A stretch of 28,930 nt of DNA from 2-01-FULL-39-28 sp964436165. Its GTDB lineage: Bacteria; Patescibacteriota; Minisyncoccia; 2-02-FULL-40-12; GWA2-44-9. The notes beneath the pieces are model-generated. The model searched no databases. It was not told where the DNA came from and saw only the letters and a program-made list of their open reading frames with translations. Positions 7,135 to 12,410 of the stretch are shown piece after piece. The position numbers and the translations under genes are program-made. The stretch spans positions 1-28,930 of the forward strand of contig CAYTBY010000012.1 in the NCBI GenBank assembly GCA_964436165.1, read 5' to 3'. Within the stretch, counting starts at the first letter, position 1. Each line of letters begins with the position of its first letter.

Positions 7135-7310
7135 CTGACCCTCCTTAATAAGGAAAAGAATAATTCGGAACGCTCTTCATCGGAAAGGATTTCAACCTCA
7201 CTTATTACGTCAACGGCGACTTGACCCGGCCTCGCTCCAAAAAACTCTACCAGCACTATTACCCTAAATTCCAGACCGGAATATTCGGGTTTCCAATCTA
7301 TCTTTTTCAT
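7131..7310 (-). CDS. small hypothetical protein, 59 aa
   Basis: Begins MKKIDWKPEYSGLEFRVIVL and ends FFSLLRRVR; compact alternating beta/helix pattern with an acidic middle (EVEILSDEERSEL). SD GAGGA lies 6 nt before ATG, immediately after leader H5. The stop TGA overlaps the ATG of the 110-aa gene, and the last codons encode that gene's SD (AGGAGGGTC). More AT-rich than its operon neighbours. No family recognised; the coupling suggests a function shared with the 110-aa protein. Confidence 0.75.
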   Translation of the reverse strand: MKKIDWKPEYSGLEFRVIVLVEFFGARPGQVAVDVISEVEILSDEERSELFFSLLRRVR

Positions 7311-7330
7311 TTTTTATCCTCAAAGAACAA

Positions 7331-7406
7331 TTGGGATTATACCCATCAAAATTTACTTTTGAAATAAACTTTGATGGAAGTCCGAGGATTTATGACTTCC
7401 TCAGAC
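7331..7406 (-). promoter_or_regulatory. tandem-hairpin leader element H5
   Basis: Minus strand: variable hairpin GTCTGAGGA...TCCTCGGAC (7380-7406, one G-T pair), conserved hairpin CCATCAAAG...TTTTGATGG (7342-7377), mini-hairpin GGGTATAATCCC, then CAATTGTTCTTTGAGGA and the ATG. Here the fourth stem pair is T-A instead of C-G, with both sides changed. Confidence 0.85.
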
Positions 7407-7440
7407 AAACCGGGATGACGTTCCGGCGGACGGGTTGATA

Positions 7441-7791
7441 TCACGAAGACTCTGCCCCACGAAGAAGGTGCAGGAGACTGTAGTGAATAATATTCAAGAA
7501 CTCTCCTCGTCCAATGGGTCGGCCAGTGTCACAGCCATACCGCATCTTGCCGAAGAGGTCGCTCTTGAAATTATCCACGGTCCCGTACTGTTCCAGGTAC
7601 TGCCAGAGCTCATCCCAGAAAGGACCGTCCTGGCCGAAAACACACTGAAAGCAGCCGAGATCTCTCTCCATATCGAAGGGTCGCCACCAGCCTCCGACAG
7701 TTTCGGTCTGTCTGCCCTCAACATGCTTCTGAATCAGATTCAGAATGTCGGCCTTGACCTTCGCCACTAAATCCGTTTTCGTTTCGCTCAT
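7441..7791 (-). CDS. hypothetical protein, 116 aa
   Basis: Unrecognised soluble protein: helical N terminus (DLVAKVKADILNLIQKHVEG), a Trp/Cys-containing centre (GGWWRPFDMERDLGCFQCVFG, with CxxC), then FWDELWQYLEQYG and a C-terminal helix (EFLNIIHYSLLHLLRG). No signal peptide. SD GAGGAGG lies 5 nt before ATG. It follows leader H6 and is followed by H5. Like the 110-aa protein it starts MSET. The two close cysteines could be a partial metal site. Confidence 0.7.
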   Translation of the reverse strand: MSETKTDLVAKVKADILNLIQKHVEGRQTETVGGWWRPFDMERDLGCFQCVFGQDGPFWDELWQYLEQYGTVDNFKSDLFGKMRYGCDTGRPIGRGEFLNIIHYSLLHLLRGAESS

Positions 7792-7814
7792 CTGAACCTC
7801 CTCAAAGATCTACG

Positions 7815-7889
7815 GGAGATAATTCTCCCATCAGAAACTTTTTATTTTCAAAAAAAATCTCTGATGGAAGGCCGAGTTTGAAACTCGGC
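7815..7889 (-). promoter_or_regulatory. tandem-hairpin leader element H6
   Basis: Minus strand: variable hairpin GCCGAGTT-TCA-AACTCGGC (7871-7889), conserved hairpin CCATCAGAG...TTTCTGATGG (7826-7868), perfect mini-hairpin GGGAGA-ATTA-TCTCCC (7814-7829), then GATCTTTGAGGAGG. It carries both compensatory changes at once (C-G to T-A at pair 4 and A-T to G-C at pair 7), and the mini-hairpin is extended by paired changes as well. Confidence 0.85.
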
Positions 7890-7965
7890 GCCCAACCTTA
7901 CCCTTTTCTGTTCCCAGGGCGGTAACCCCGGCCTCTCCCTTTGGAGAAGCATCTCTCGCAAGCAC

Positions 7966-8079
7966 CTACTTGCTGTGCTTGTATTCGAGAGCCGCCTCGC
8001 GCGTGGCGAAGGCGATCCCGTCGATGATGTACATCATGTGTACCTTCATGCGATGGTGACTGCGATCATAGGCTCGCAA
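7966..8079 (-). CDS. probable micro-protein, 27-37 aa
   Basis: Ends with MKVHMMYIIDGIAFATREAAL then EYKHSK; the part YIIDGIAFATREAALEY looks like a real small beta-helix unit. It may start at ATG 8049 (27 aa) or at TTG 8079, 2 nt after the TAA of the preceding gene (37 aa, translational coupling). No strong SD. Not recognised. The stretch between its stop and H6 (7890-7965) holds no gene that I can support. Confidence 0.45.
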   Translation of the reverse strand: MRAYDRSHHRMKVHMMYIIDGIAFATREAALEYKHSK

Positions 8080-8081
8080 CC

Positions 8082-8312
8082 TTAAGCCTGGTTGGTTAAA
8101 AAGGACTCGAGGGGATATGACTTGGGCTGGATCGTAGCTCGGGTTAGCTCCCTTACCGTGGAGGTCTTGCCTCCGCAGTATGGGTCACAAACTTCAGACT
8201 TTCGATCCATTTTGGGTTCACTCTTCTTTTTTTCGCCCCGCAGGACGTCTGATCCCTCCCTTCCCGCTTGAGCGTGAAGATCAACGGCTATCAGAAGACG
8301 AGTTCCGCACAA
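8082..8312 (-). CDS. probable small protein, 42-76 aa, start uncertain
   Basis: The frame opens at TTG 8312 (76 aa) and has an ATG at 8210 (42 aa, MDRKSEVCDPYCGGKTSTV). Only weak purine-rich sequence precedes the ATG; a GGGAGGG lies earlier but has no start codon at the right distance. CDPYC is a compact Cys pair. Not recognised. It sits behind leader H7 and an extra palindrome (8366-8426) and is followed at once by the 27-37-aa frame. Confidence 0.4.
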   Translation of the reverse strand: MCGTRLLIAVDLHAQAGREGSDVLRGEKKKSEPKMDRKSEVCDPYCGGKTSTVRELTRATIQPKSYPLESFLTNQA

Positions 8313-8365
8313 CGCTGGCTTGCTAAAGGCCAGGGTCCCCGTATGCGGTATTTCCAGTCACCCTA

Positions 8366-8426
8366 TCACACCCCACAGCTTCAACTGATTAAAGTTATAT
8401 TAACCAACTAAAGCTGTGAGATGTGA
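8366..8426 (-). repeat. extra palindrome in the H7 cassette leader
   Basis: TCACACCCCACAGCTT (8366-8381) faces AAGCTGTGAGATGTGA (8411-8426), giving a near-perfect 16-bp stem with a 29-nt loop. It directly follows the conserved hairpin of H7 in transcription order, in place of the usual mini-hairpin. 8300-8434 otherwise shows no gene. Confidence 0.7.
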
Positions 8427-8433
8427 TTTACCC

Positions 8434-8496
8434 CCACCAAAATCTTTATTTTTATAAAAACTTTGGTGGAAGGTCGAGCTGACAGCTCGCTCGACC
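8434..8496 (-). promoter_or_regulatory. tandem-hairpin leader element H7
   Basis: Minus strand: variable hairpin GGTCGAGC...GCTCGACC (8472-8496), then the conserved hairpin CCACCAAAG...ATTTTGGTGG (8434-8469). It lacks the GGGA/TCCC mini-hairpin and is followed by the longer palindrome at 8366-8426. Confidence 0.8.
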
Positions 8497-8612
8497 ACTT
8501 TACCCATGCTTTTACGCGGAAGGATTTTTCCACAACCACGACTATGCCCTCTTTAATCGTTTGGAATGCCCTGCGCCATTTAGTTCAGGCAGCGCAACGC
8601 GGCCAAGGGTTG

Positions 8613-8741
8613 CTAGGCTTTTGGCCTAACAACCTCCAGCACTCTACCGTCTGGGAGAAGGTAGTGCAGGATGGTTAGTCCTGACTCCTCACCCCGGGCG
8701 ATGAGCCTGGAGCCGCGGAGAGCTTCGAGGAGCTCCCGCAT
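8613..8741 (-). CDS. small protein, 42 aa
   Basis: Begins MRELLEALRGSRLIARGEES and ends LLPDGRVLEVVRPKA. The balanced composition, an amphipathic N-terminal helix and a beta hairpin around PDGRVLEVV support a real gene. The ATG lies 5 nt after the TAA of the 82-aa gene, so it is probably translated by coupling; no separate SD is visible. Not recognised. 8497-8612 downstream, up to the next leader, holds no convincing gene. Confidence 0.6.
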   Translation of the reverse strand: MRELLEALRGSRLIARGEESGLTILHYLLPDGRVLEVVRPKA

Positions 8742-8746
8742 TATTC

Positions 8747-8995
8747 TTAATAGTCGCCTGGGACAGCGATATCCCAGTCAGGCAGAAGTTGTATCAGAAT
8801 CTCCCTTTCATAAGGGCCAAAGTCGTACGACTTGCCCCAGATTTTCCGTGTTTCCAGATTGGCAATGCCCCCGTTGGCGATTTCGTGCTTCTGAACACCG
8901 TTGCGATGAGCGACCTTGTAGTGCATGTCATCCGCGTAGAACCGATCTCCGAACACCACCTGACCGCTTCGCGTAACGATGAATTTGACTGTCAT
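8747..8995 (-). CDS. hypothetical protein, 82 aa
   Basis: Starts MTVKFIVTRSGQVVFGDRFY. Probably a small beta-rich domain (VVFGDRFYADDMHYKVAHRNG, EIANGGIANLETRKIWGKSYDFG) followed by a helix (EREILIQLL). Soluble, no signal peptide. The SD GAGGA lies 8 nt before ATG and directly after leader H8, with the shared GTTCATTGAGGA string. Followed 5 nt later by the 42-aa gene. No family recognised. Confidence 0.7.
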   Translation of the reverse strand: MTVKFIVTRSGQVVFGDRFYADDMHYKVAHRNGVQKHEIANGGIANLETRKIWGKSYDFGPYEREILIQLLPDWDIAVPGDY

Positions 8996-9009
8996 TATTT
9001 AAATCCTCA

Positions 9010-9086
9010 ATGAACTGTTGGGATAATTCCCACCAGAAACTTCTTTTCAAAAAATCTCTGGTGGGAAGCCGAGTTGGGACTCGGCT
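9010..9086 (-). promoter_or_regulatory. tandem-hairpin leader element H8
   Basis: Minus strand: variable hairpin AGCCGAGT-CCCA-ACTCGGCT (9067-9086), conserved hairpin CCACCAGAG...TTTCTGGTGG (9028-9066), mini-hairpin GGGAATTATCCC, then GTTCATTGAGGA. Pair 7 of the conserved stem is G-C instead of A-T, with both sides changed. Confidence 0.85.
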
Positions 9087-9134
9087 GGACCAAGTGAGCT
9101 TGGTCATTTTTACGCTCAGAATGAGCAACCTACT

Positions 9135-9236
9135 TTAGCAGAGCAGGACCGCATTTAGGGGTGATGGGAAGCGAGTTGGAAGGTCTCGTTTCCCTTCTGT
9201 TGCCAGGCCCTTCAAGGCCCCGGTACCGACTTTCAT
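9135..9236 (-). CDS. possible micro-protein, 33 aa
   Basis: An ATG 3 nt after the TGA of the 114-aa gene opens a 33-aa frame (MKVGTGALKGLATEG...NAVLLC). No SD of its own; only the close spacing suggests translation by coupling. Composition is unremarkable and the frame may be chance. Confidence 0.25.
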   Translation of the reverse strand: MKVGTGALKGLATEGKRDLPTRFPSPLNAVLLC

Positions 9237-9239
9237 CGG

Positions 9240-9584
9240 TCAGACCAGTTCCATTGCCACCGGCGCACGCACCGTGGCAACTTCACTGATCTGGAGCCCA
9301 AGAAGCCCTGACAAGAAGGCGTCGACCTTCTCCGGAATCTCCTTCGGCTCGACCACGAGGACCGCACTGGGCACTCCACCCCTTTCGGGAATGGCAATGT
9401 CCTGCACCTTCCACTTGATATCGCTATCCGACATACGGTTCATCACCGTGTCGAGACGAGCGAGACAAGTCGAACAGGCGCAGCCCCACGACATCACTTC
9501 AAACATGACGAGGTTTCCCTCGACACGCCCGAAACGAGCGTTGGACCAGCCGTCCACCCGTAGGCGAACAGTTCGGATGTCCAT
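9240..9584 (-). CDS. hypothetical protein, 114 aa, first gene of operon B
   Basis: Starts MDIRTVRLRVDGWSNARFGR; the start is chosen because the strong SD AAAGGAGGTGA lies about 6 nt upstream. The frame is open 19 codons further, but that would place the SD inside the gene. Motif CACSTC (CxCxxC, about residues 36-41) may bind a metal or be redox active. The C-terminal half alternates beta and helix (AVLVVEPKEIPEKVDAFLSGLLGLQI). No signal peptide. It could be a small ferredoxin-like or thiol domain, but no family is recognised. Expressed from promoter PB through a ~270-nt leader. Confidence 0.7.
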   Translation of the reverse strand: MDIRTVRLRVDGWSNARFGRVEGNLVMFEVMSWGCACSTCLARLDTVMNRMSDSDIKWKVQDIAIPERGGVPSAVLVVEPKEIPEKVDAFLSGLLGLQISEVATVRAPVAMELV

Positions 9585-9707
9585 CAATTCACCTCCTTTA
9601 TGGTTGAAATTCACCCTAACACCAGCATAATGAGCCTTCACTCAAATAAGCCAGGAATTCAGGGATACTGTTTTAACAAAGAACTTCTGACGAATTGACT
9701 CGGGGAT

Positions 9708-9752
9708 CCTCCTCTTTATCCGGCAATGATGTTTACTCGGATAAAGAGGAGG
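9708..9752 (-). promoter_or_regulatory. 15-bp perfect hairpin in the operon B leader
   Basis: CCTCCTCTTTATCCG (9708-9722) faces CGGATAAAGAGGAGG (9738-9752) around a 15-nt loop. It lies between promoter PB and the first gene. Its 3' arm on the minus strand is an SD-like GAGGAGG held in the stem, so a control role for the leader is possible. Confidence 0.75.
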
Positions 9753-9860
9753 TACGAGGTTTGGCGTGGAGCGGCGATTATTATCTAGACCGCTTAAACC
9801 ACATATTTAAACATCCTCGCGCATCCCCATCGAACATTGTCAATTCATCATTGCGCTGTC

Positions 9861-9889
9861 ATTATACACCCGAATTCAAAATCTGTCAA
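9861..9889 (-). promoter_or_regulatory. consensus sigma70-type promoter PB
   Basis: Minus strand TTGACA (9889-9884), 17-nt spacer ending GGGTG, TATAAT (9866-9861). Perfect consensus and the same GGGTGTATAAT block as PA. It would drive the whole small-gene operon B down to 5575. 9900-10028 upstream is AT-rich, with a small hairpin ATGTC/GACAT and no gene. Confidence 0.9.
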
Positions 9890-10028
9890 GTGTTTATTGA
9901 CATTTTAAACTAAAATATGTAAAAAAGTGGCTTAAAATCAGGCTTACTTTAGTAGTTATGAATGTCTAGTGAGATGGACATTTTAGAGTTTTATAAAAAA
10001 TTTATAAAATAAATTTTGTCAGAGCCAT

Positions 10029-10057
10029 TTGACAAAATTATTAGAATAGCGTATAAT
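10029..10057 (+). promoter_or_regulatory. consensus sigma70-type promoter PC
   Basis: TTGACA (10029-10034), 17-nt spacer, TATAAT (10052-10057). A perfect consensus match on the plus strand, divergent from PB. It defines the 5' end of the transcript ending at the 10315-10363 terminator. Confidence 0.9.
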
Positions 10058-10132
10058 GCAAGTATGCTGGGAAACCTCAAAAAGCCCGGCATATGGGGCA
10101 ACAGTGCCCCCAACACGCAGGGGAGAAAACCA

Positions 10133-10264
10133 ATGTTGTCTACCTCCGACTCTGAAGGCCTCAAAACCACAAGGAAATGTGGCCGACCGAGAGAAAGATC
10201 GGCAACAAAAAGATTTCCCTCCTGCAGAACACCACAGGAGGGTACCATGGGTGGAAGTATCTAA
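10133..10264 (+). CDS. possible small basic protein, 43 aa
   Basis: ATG 10133 is preceded by AGGGGAG, 7 nt upstream, a fair SD. The product starts MLSTSDSEGLKTTRKCGRPR and ends PQEGTMGGSI; the segment KCGRPRERSATKR is strongly basic and has a GRPR AT-hook-like core. The order two hairpins, SD, tiny ORF mimics the leaders of operons A and B. Against it, the coding part is itself full of hairpins. Not recognised. Confidence 0.35.
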   Translation: MLSTSDSEGLKTTRKCGRPRERSATKRFPSCRTPQEGTMGGSI

Positions 10265-10314
10265 GTCCATTCGGCGAGGCAGTAACCTCGGAGTGAAGTA
10301 ATTCCTCGGAAGTG

Positions 10315-10363
10315 GGCCTCGGCATGCAGGTTCAATTTGAACCGGCAGGCTGAGGCCTTTTAT
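10315..10363 (+). terminator. strong intrinsic terminator of the PC transcript
   Basis: Outer stem GGCCTCGGC/GCTGAGGCC (one G-T pair) with an inner palindrome GGTTC-AATTT-GAACC, followed by TTTTAT. It stops just before the end of the convergent TrmB-like gene. Confidence 0.85.
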
Positions 10364-10364
10364 A

Positions 10365-11111
10365 TTACCCTAAATATTTCCAGAGAAGATTGAACAGAGC
10401 TTTGAAAGATTCAGCAAGTTCTTTATGAGTTATAATAACTCCAACTGTTTTACCTTCAAGGGCACTAAGAGCAATGTTGTCATTATATATCGTAATATCT
10501 GATTTAAACGGAAATTCTTCTGGCGAAACATATTTAGCCTCGCGAAGCATTTCCTCATCATTCCGCTTCAACACCGCTCCTCTCGGATCGGTATATATAG
10601 TTTTTGCTTTAATACCTTTTTTAACTCGACGAGAAGAATATTTTTTAACATGATCCGGGAAAATATTTAAGATGGGCCCTGTTGCAGCAAAACCAATAAC
10701 TTCTTTCGGGCTAACTCGTATTAGCTCGTCCTGCATTTTCATCAAACCCTCTTTACCTTCAAAAAATCTGACTTGAGGTTTTTCACCGGCCAAATTAAAC
10801 ATACCCTCGAGTTCCGGCATGATTTTACTCAACTCTTCTTTTTTCTGGTCAAGTTCACTTCTTTGCCTGTCAATCATGAATTCTAACTGTTCAGGTGCTT
10901 CGGCGATAAATAATTGTTTTTTGCCTTTGGTTTGAGTACTTACAAGACCTAGTTTTTTTAGAGCTTCTATCTGAAAATAAGTCGTTGGACGATTAACACC
11001 AGCCTTGGCCGATATTTCCATTACTGTTGCCGGACCCAATTCCAGCATAGAGGTATAAACCTTAGCTCCATTCTCCGACAATCCCAAATTTGCGAGTTGA
11101 TTTGTTATCAT
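10365..11111 (-). CDS. TrmB-family transcriptional regulator, 248 aa
   Basis: N-terminal winged helix-turn-helix (about residues 5-75): LGLSENGAKVYTSMLELGPAT, ISAKAGVNRPTTYFQIEALKKLGLV, typical of the TrmB family. A coiled linker follows (FMIDRQRSELDQKKEELSKIM), then a PLD-like sensor or effector domain (VRFFEGKEGLMKMQDELI, SDITIYNDNIALSALEGKTVGVIITHKELAESFKALF). Cytoplasmic DNA-binding protein; effector and targets unknown. No SD; AT-rich leader. It stands alone and is convergent with the structured PC transcript. TrmB-like regulators are common in Patescibacteria and archaea. Confidence 0.85.
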   Translation of the reverse strand: MITNQLANLGLSENGAKVYTSMLELGPATVMEISAKAGVNRPTTYFQIEALKKLGLVSTQTKGKKQLFIAEAPEQLEFMIDRQRSELDQKKEELSKIMPELEGMFNLAGEKPQVRFFEGKEGLMKMQDELIRVSPKEVIGFAATGPILNIFPDHVKKYSSRRVKKGIKAKTIYTDPRGAVLKRNDEEMLREAKYVSPEEFPFKSDITIYNDNIALSALEGKTVGVIITHKELAESFKALFNLLWKYLG

Positions 11112-11161
11112 ATTGATTACATTATATCACATTTTTGGGTTTTTGGATATAGATTTGCCTG

Positions 11162-11941
11162 TTAATTTAATGTGGCCTTCAATGCCGGTTCTTCGATAAT
11201 CAGGTGGCCGTTACCGAAAACTACAAAAATATTCTTTCCCTCATTCCAATATCTTTCGATTTCCGAAGCTATCCTGAGATCTCTGATATCACTACTAGCT
11301 CTGGCAATAGAGTTAACTGGTCCCTCTAAATTAGGATTGGAAAAATCAACTTTAATATTTAACATTTCTTCTCTAGTTATTTTATTTCCAAATATTTCCT
11401 CGTATATTTTTAACATATGTTCAATTGAGAAATCATAGTCATTCCAGCCTGTAAGTTTTTTTATCCAATTAAATGAATTGATGGGATCAGGTCTGGGTTC
11501 TGGAAACCTTTGCCAACCCTTCAGTTGCGAGCAGAAAATTTGAAAAACCACTCTGTCTTTCGGAAACTGTGTTAATAGAGATTCGATTATTTCTTTTCTG
11601 TCTAGCTCCGGACATTCTGTTTGAATCTCTTCTTTATCTGCCAACAAAGTAATGAGGGTTCCCTCATTGCCATTTCTAATTGCCTCTTCTTCACTTTTAA
11701 GAACTGGCCGTTTCCATGTTTCTACCAACACAATGCAATTTTTTCTTTGGGTCTTATCTAGAAATTTTTGCCAGTATTCTCGCAATTTAGAATATTGTTC
11801 GTTGTTTGGATCTGGCGAATGATTAGCGCCAAAATAAAATAACACCTGACCATGTTTTTCAATTTCAAAAGTTGGCAGTTTACCTTTTGCCATAGAAACT
11901 TCAGAATATTTTTCCCTAGGAAGAAGTAGAGATTTATCCAT
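11162..11941 (-). CDS. TraB/GumN-like protein, 259 aa
   Basis: Weak resemblance to the TraB/GumN/TIKI fold: an early strand with VLFYFGANHSPDP (compare the GxxH motif), CIVLVETWKRP (family-type glutamate), and a final strand plus motif NIFVVFGNGHLIIEEPAL (compare VVGxGHL). No signal peptide. The start is placed at ATG 11941 because it overlaps the stop of the 99-aa gene (ATGGATAA), giving coupling; the frame is open 12 codons further upstream. Family members are putative metallopeptidase-like proteins; activity here is unproven. Confidence 0.55.
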   Translation of the reverse strand: MDKSLLLPREKYSEVSMAKGKLPTFEIEKHGQVLFYFGANHSPDPNNEQYSKLREYWQKFLDKTQRKNCIVLVETWKRPVLKSEEEAIRNGNEGTLITLLADKEEIQTECPELDRKEIIESLLTQFPKDRVVFQIFCSQLKGWQRFPEPRPDPINSFNWIKKLTGWNDYDFSIEHMLKIYEEIFGNKITREEMLNIKVDFSNPNLEGPVNSIARASSDIRDLRIASEIERYWNEGKNIFVVFGNGHLIIEEPALKATLN

Positions 11942-12233
11942 TCTTGTGTTTATGTTCCTTATATTTCCTAGCCGCAAGATCTAATAAAATCTGGCCTCTT
12001 TCACCCCAGCCAAGTTTATTATTAGCATCTTCAAATTTAACAATCTCAATACCAATAGCTTTTCCGTCAGGATCTTGGGGTTTGCCAAGTGATTCAACGT
12101 GAGCCCAATAACGAAGCTGGTATTTAATTCTACCGCTTGGAATTTCGGTGTCTTTGAAATAGCCGATTAAGCCACAGTCCAATACCTTACAGCCAGATTC
12201 TTCCCTGGCACGAGTTGCGTTATTACGACGCAT
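11934..12233 (-). CDS. hypothetical protein, 99 aa
   Basis: Unrecognised. Basic N terminus (MRRNNATRAREESGCK), then CGLIGYFKDTEIPSGRIKYQLRYWAHVES and a C-terminal helix ending in HKHKNG. Soluble. Overlaps the downstream TraB/GumN-like gene by 8 nt (ATGGATAA), so they are coupled. It begins 18 nt from the mature 3' end of tRNA-Gln, so it may be transcribed together with that tRNA. No SD. Confidence 0.55.
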   Translation of the reverse strand: MRRNNATRAREESGCKVLDCGLIGYFKDTEIPSGRIKYQLRYWAHVESLGKPQDPDGKAIGIEIVKFEDANNKLGWGERGQILLDLAARKYKEHKHKNG

Positions 12234-12250
12234 CTCGTGCTAGCTGTCAA

Positions 12251-12325
12251 TGGCTGCGGGGCCTGGACTCGAACCAGGATTTCCGCGTTCAGAGCGCGGC
12301 GTGACTACCATTGCACTACCCCGCA
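12251..12325 (-). tRNA. tRNA-Gln (anticodon CTG)
   Basis: Complete cloverleaf: 7-bp acceptor TGCGGGG/CCCCGCA, D arm with AATGGTAG, anticodon stem CCGCG/CGCGG with loop CTCTGAA (anticodon CTG, reading CAG), T arm CCTGG-TTCGAGT-CCAGG, discriminator G and an encoded CCA at the 3' end. Lies between ftsX and the 99-aa gene. Confidence 0.95.
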
Positions 12326-12410
12326 ATTTTTAAATTTTAACATTAAAAAAGCGCTTTTTCAACGCTCTTACCTGTAATACATACTTCATAATACTTATTA
12401 ATACTTAATA

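Larger units (their letters stand above)
10064..10363 (+). ncRNA. uncharacterised structured transcript, about 300 nt
   Basis: Bounded by promoter PC and a strong terminator. Hairpins in order: ATGCTGGG/CCCGGCAT (10064-10092), GGGGCA/TGCCCC (10095-10110), CCGA/TCGG (about 10183-10201), CCCTCCTG/CAGGAGGG (about 10216-10242), CGAGG/CCTCG (10275-10290) and the terminator. It lacks the conserved cores of RNase P RNA, tmRNA, SRP RNA and 6S RNA that I would expect to recognise. It also holds a possible 43-aa gene, so it could be an mRNA with a structured leader or a dual-function RNA. Confidence 0.5.

Noticed and set aside
7435..7770. Plus-strand 111-aa frame opposite the 116-aa gene
   Set aside because: No SD or promoter on that strand; the minus-strand gene has the leader, SD and operon context.
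8408..8539. 43-aa frame starting at GTG 8539 with a GAGGG 7 nt upstream
   Set aside because: It would read straight through both hairpins of H7, unlike every other cassette, so it is probably chance.
3629..9086. CRISPR or tandem repeat array
   Set aside because: The repeated units are spaced by genes, differ in sequence and form paired stems; there are no regular short spacers.
5575..9889. Integron-like cassette array with attC sites
   Set aside because: The hairpins sit before, not after, each gene, lack the GTTRRRY/RYYYAAC core sites, and no integrase is visible; an uninterrupted promoter-to-terminator operon fits better.
10064..10363. RNase P RNA, tmRNA, SRP RNA or 6S RNA
   Set aside because: None of the conserved core strings (RNase P GAGGAAAGTCC, tmRNA tRNA-like ends, SRP GGAA loop, 6S bubble) could be found; left as uncharacterised.
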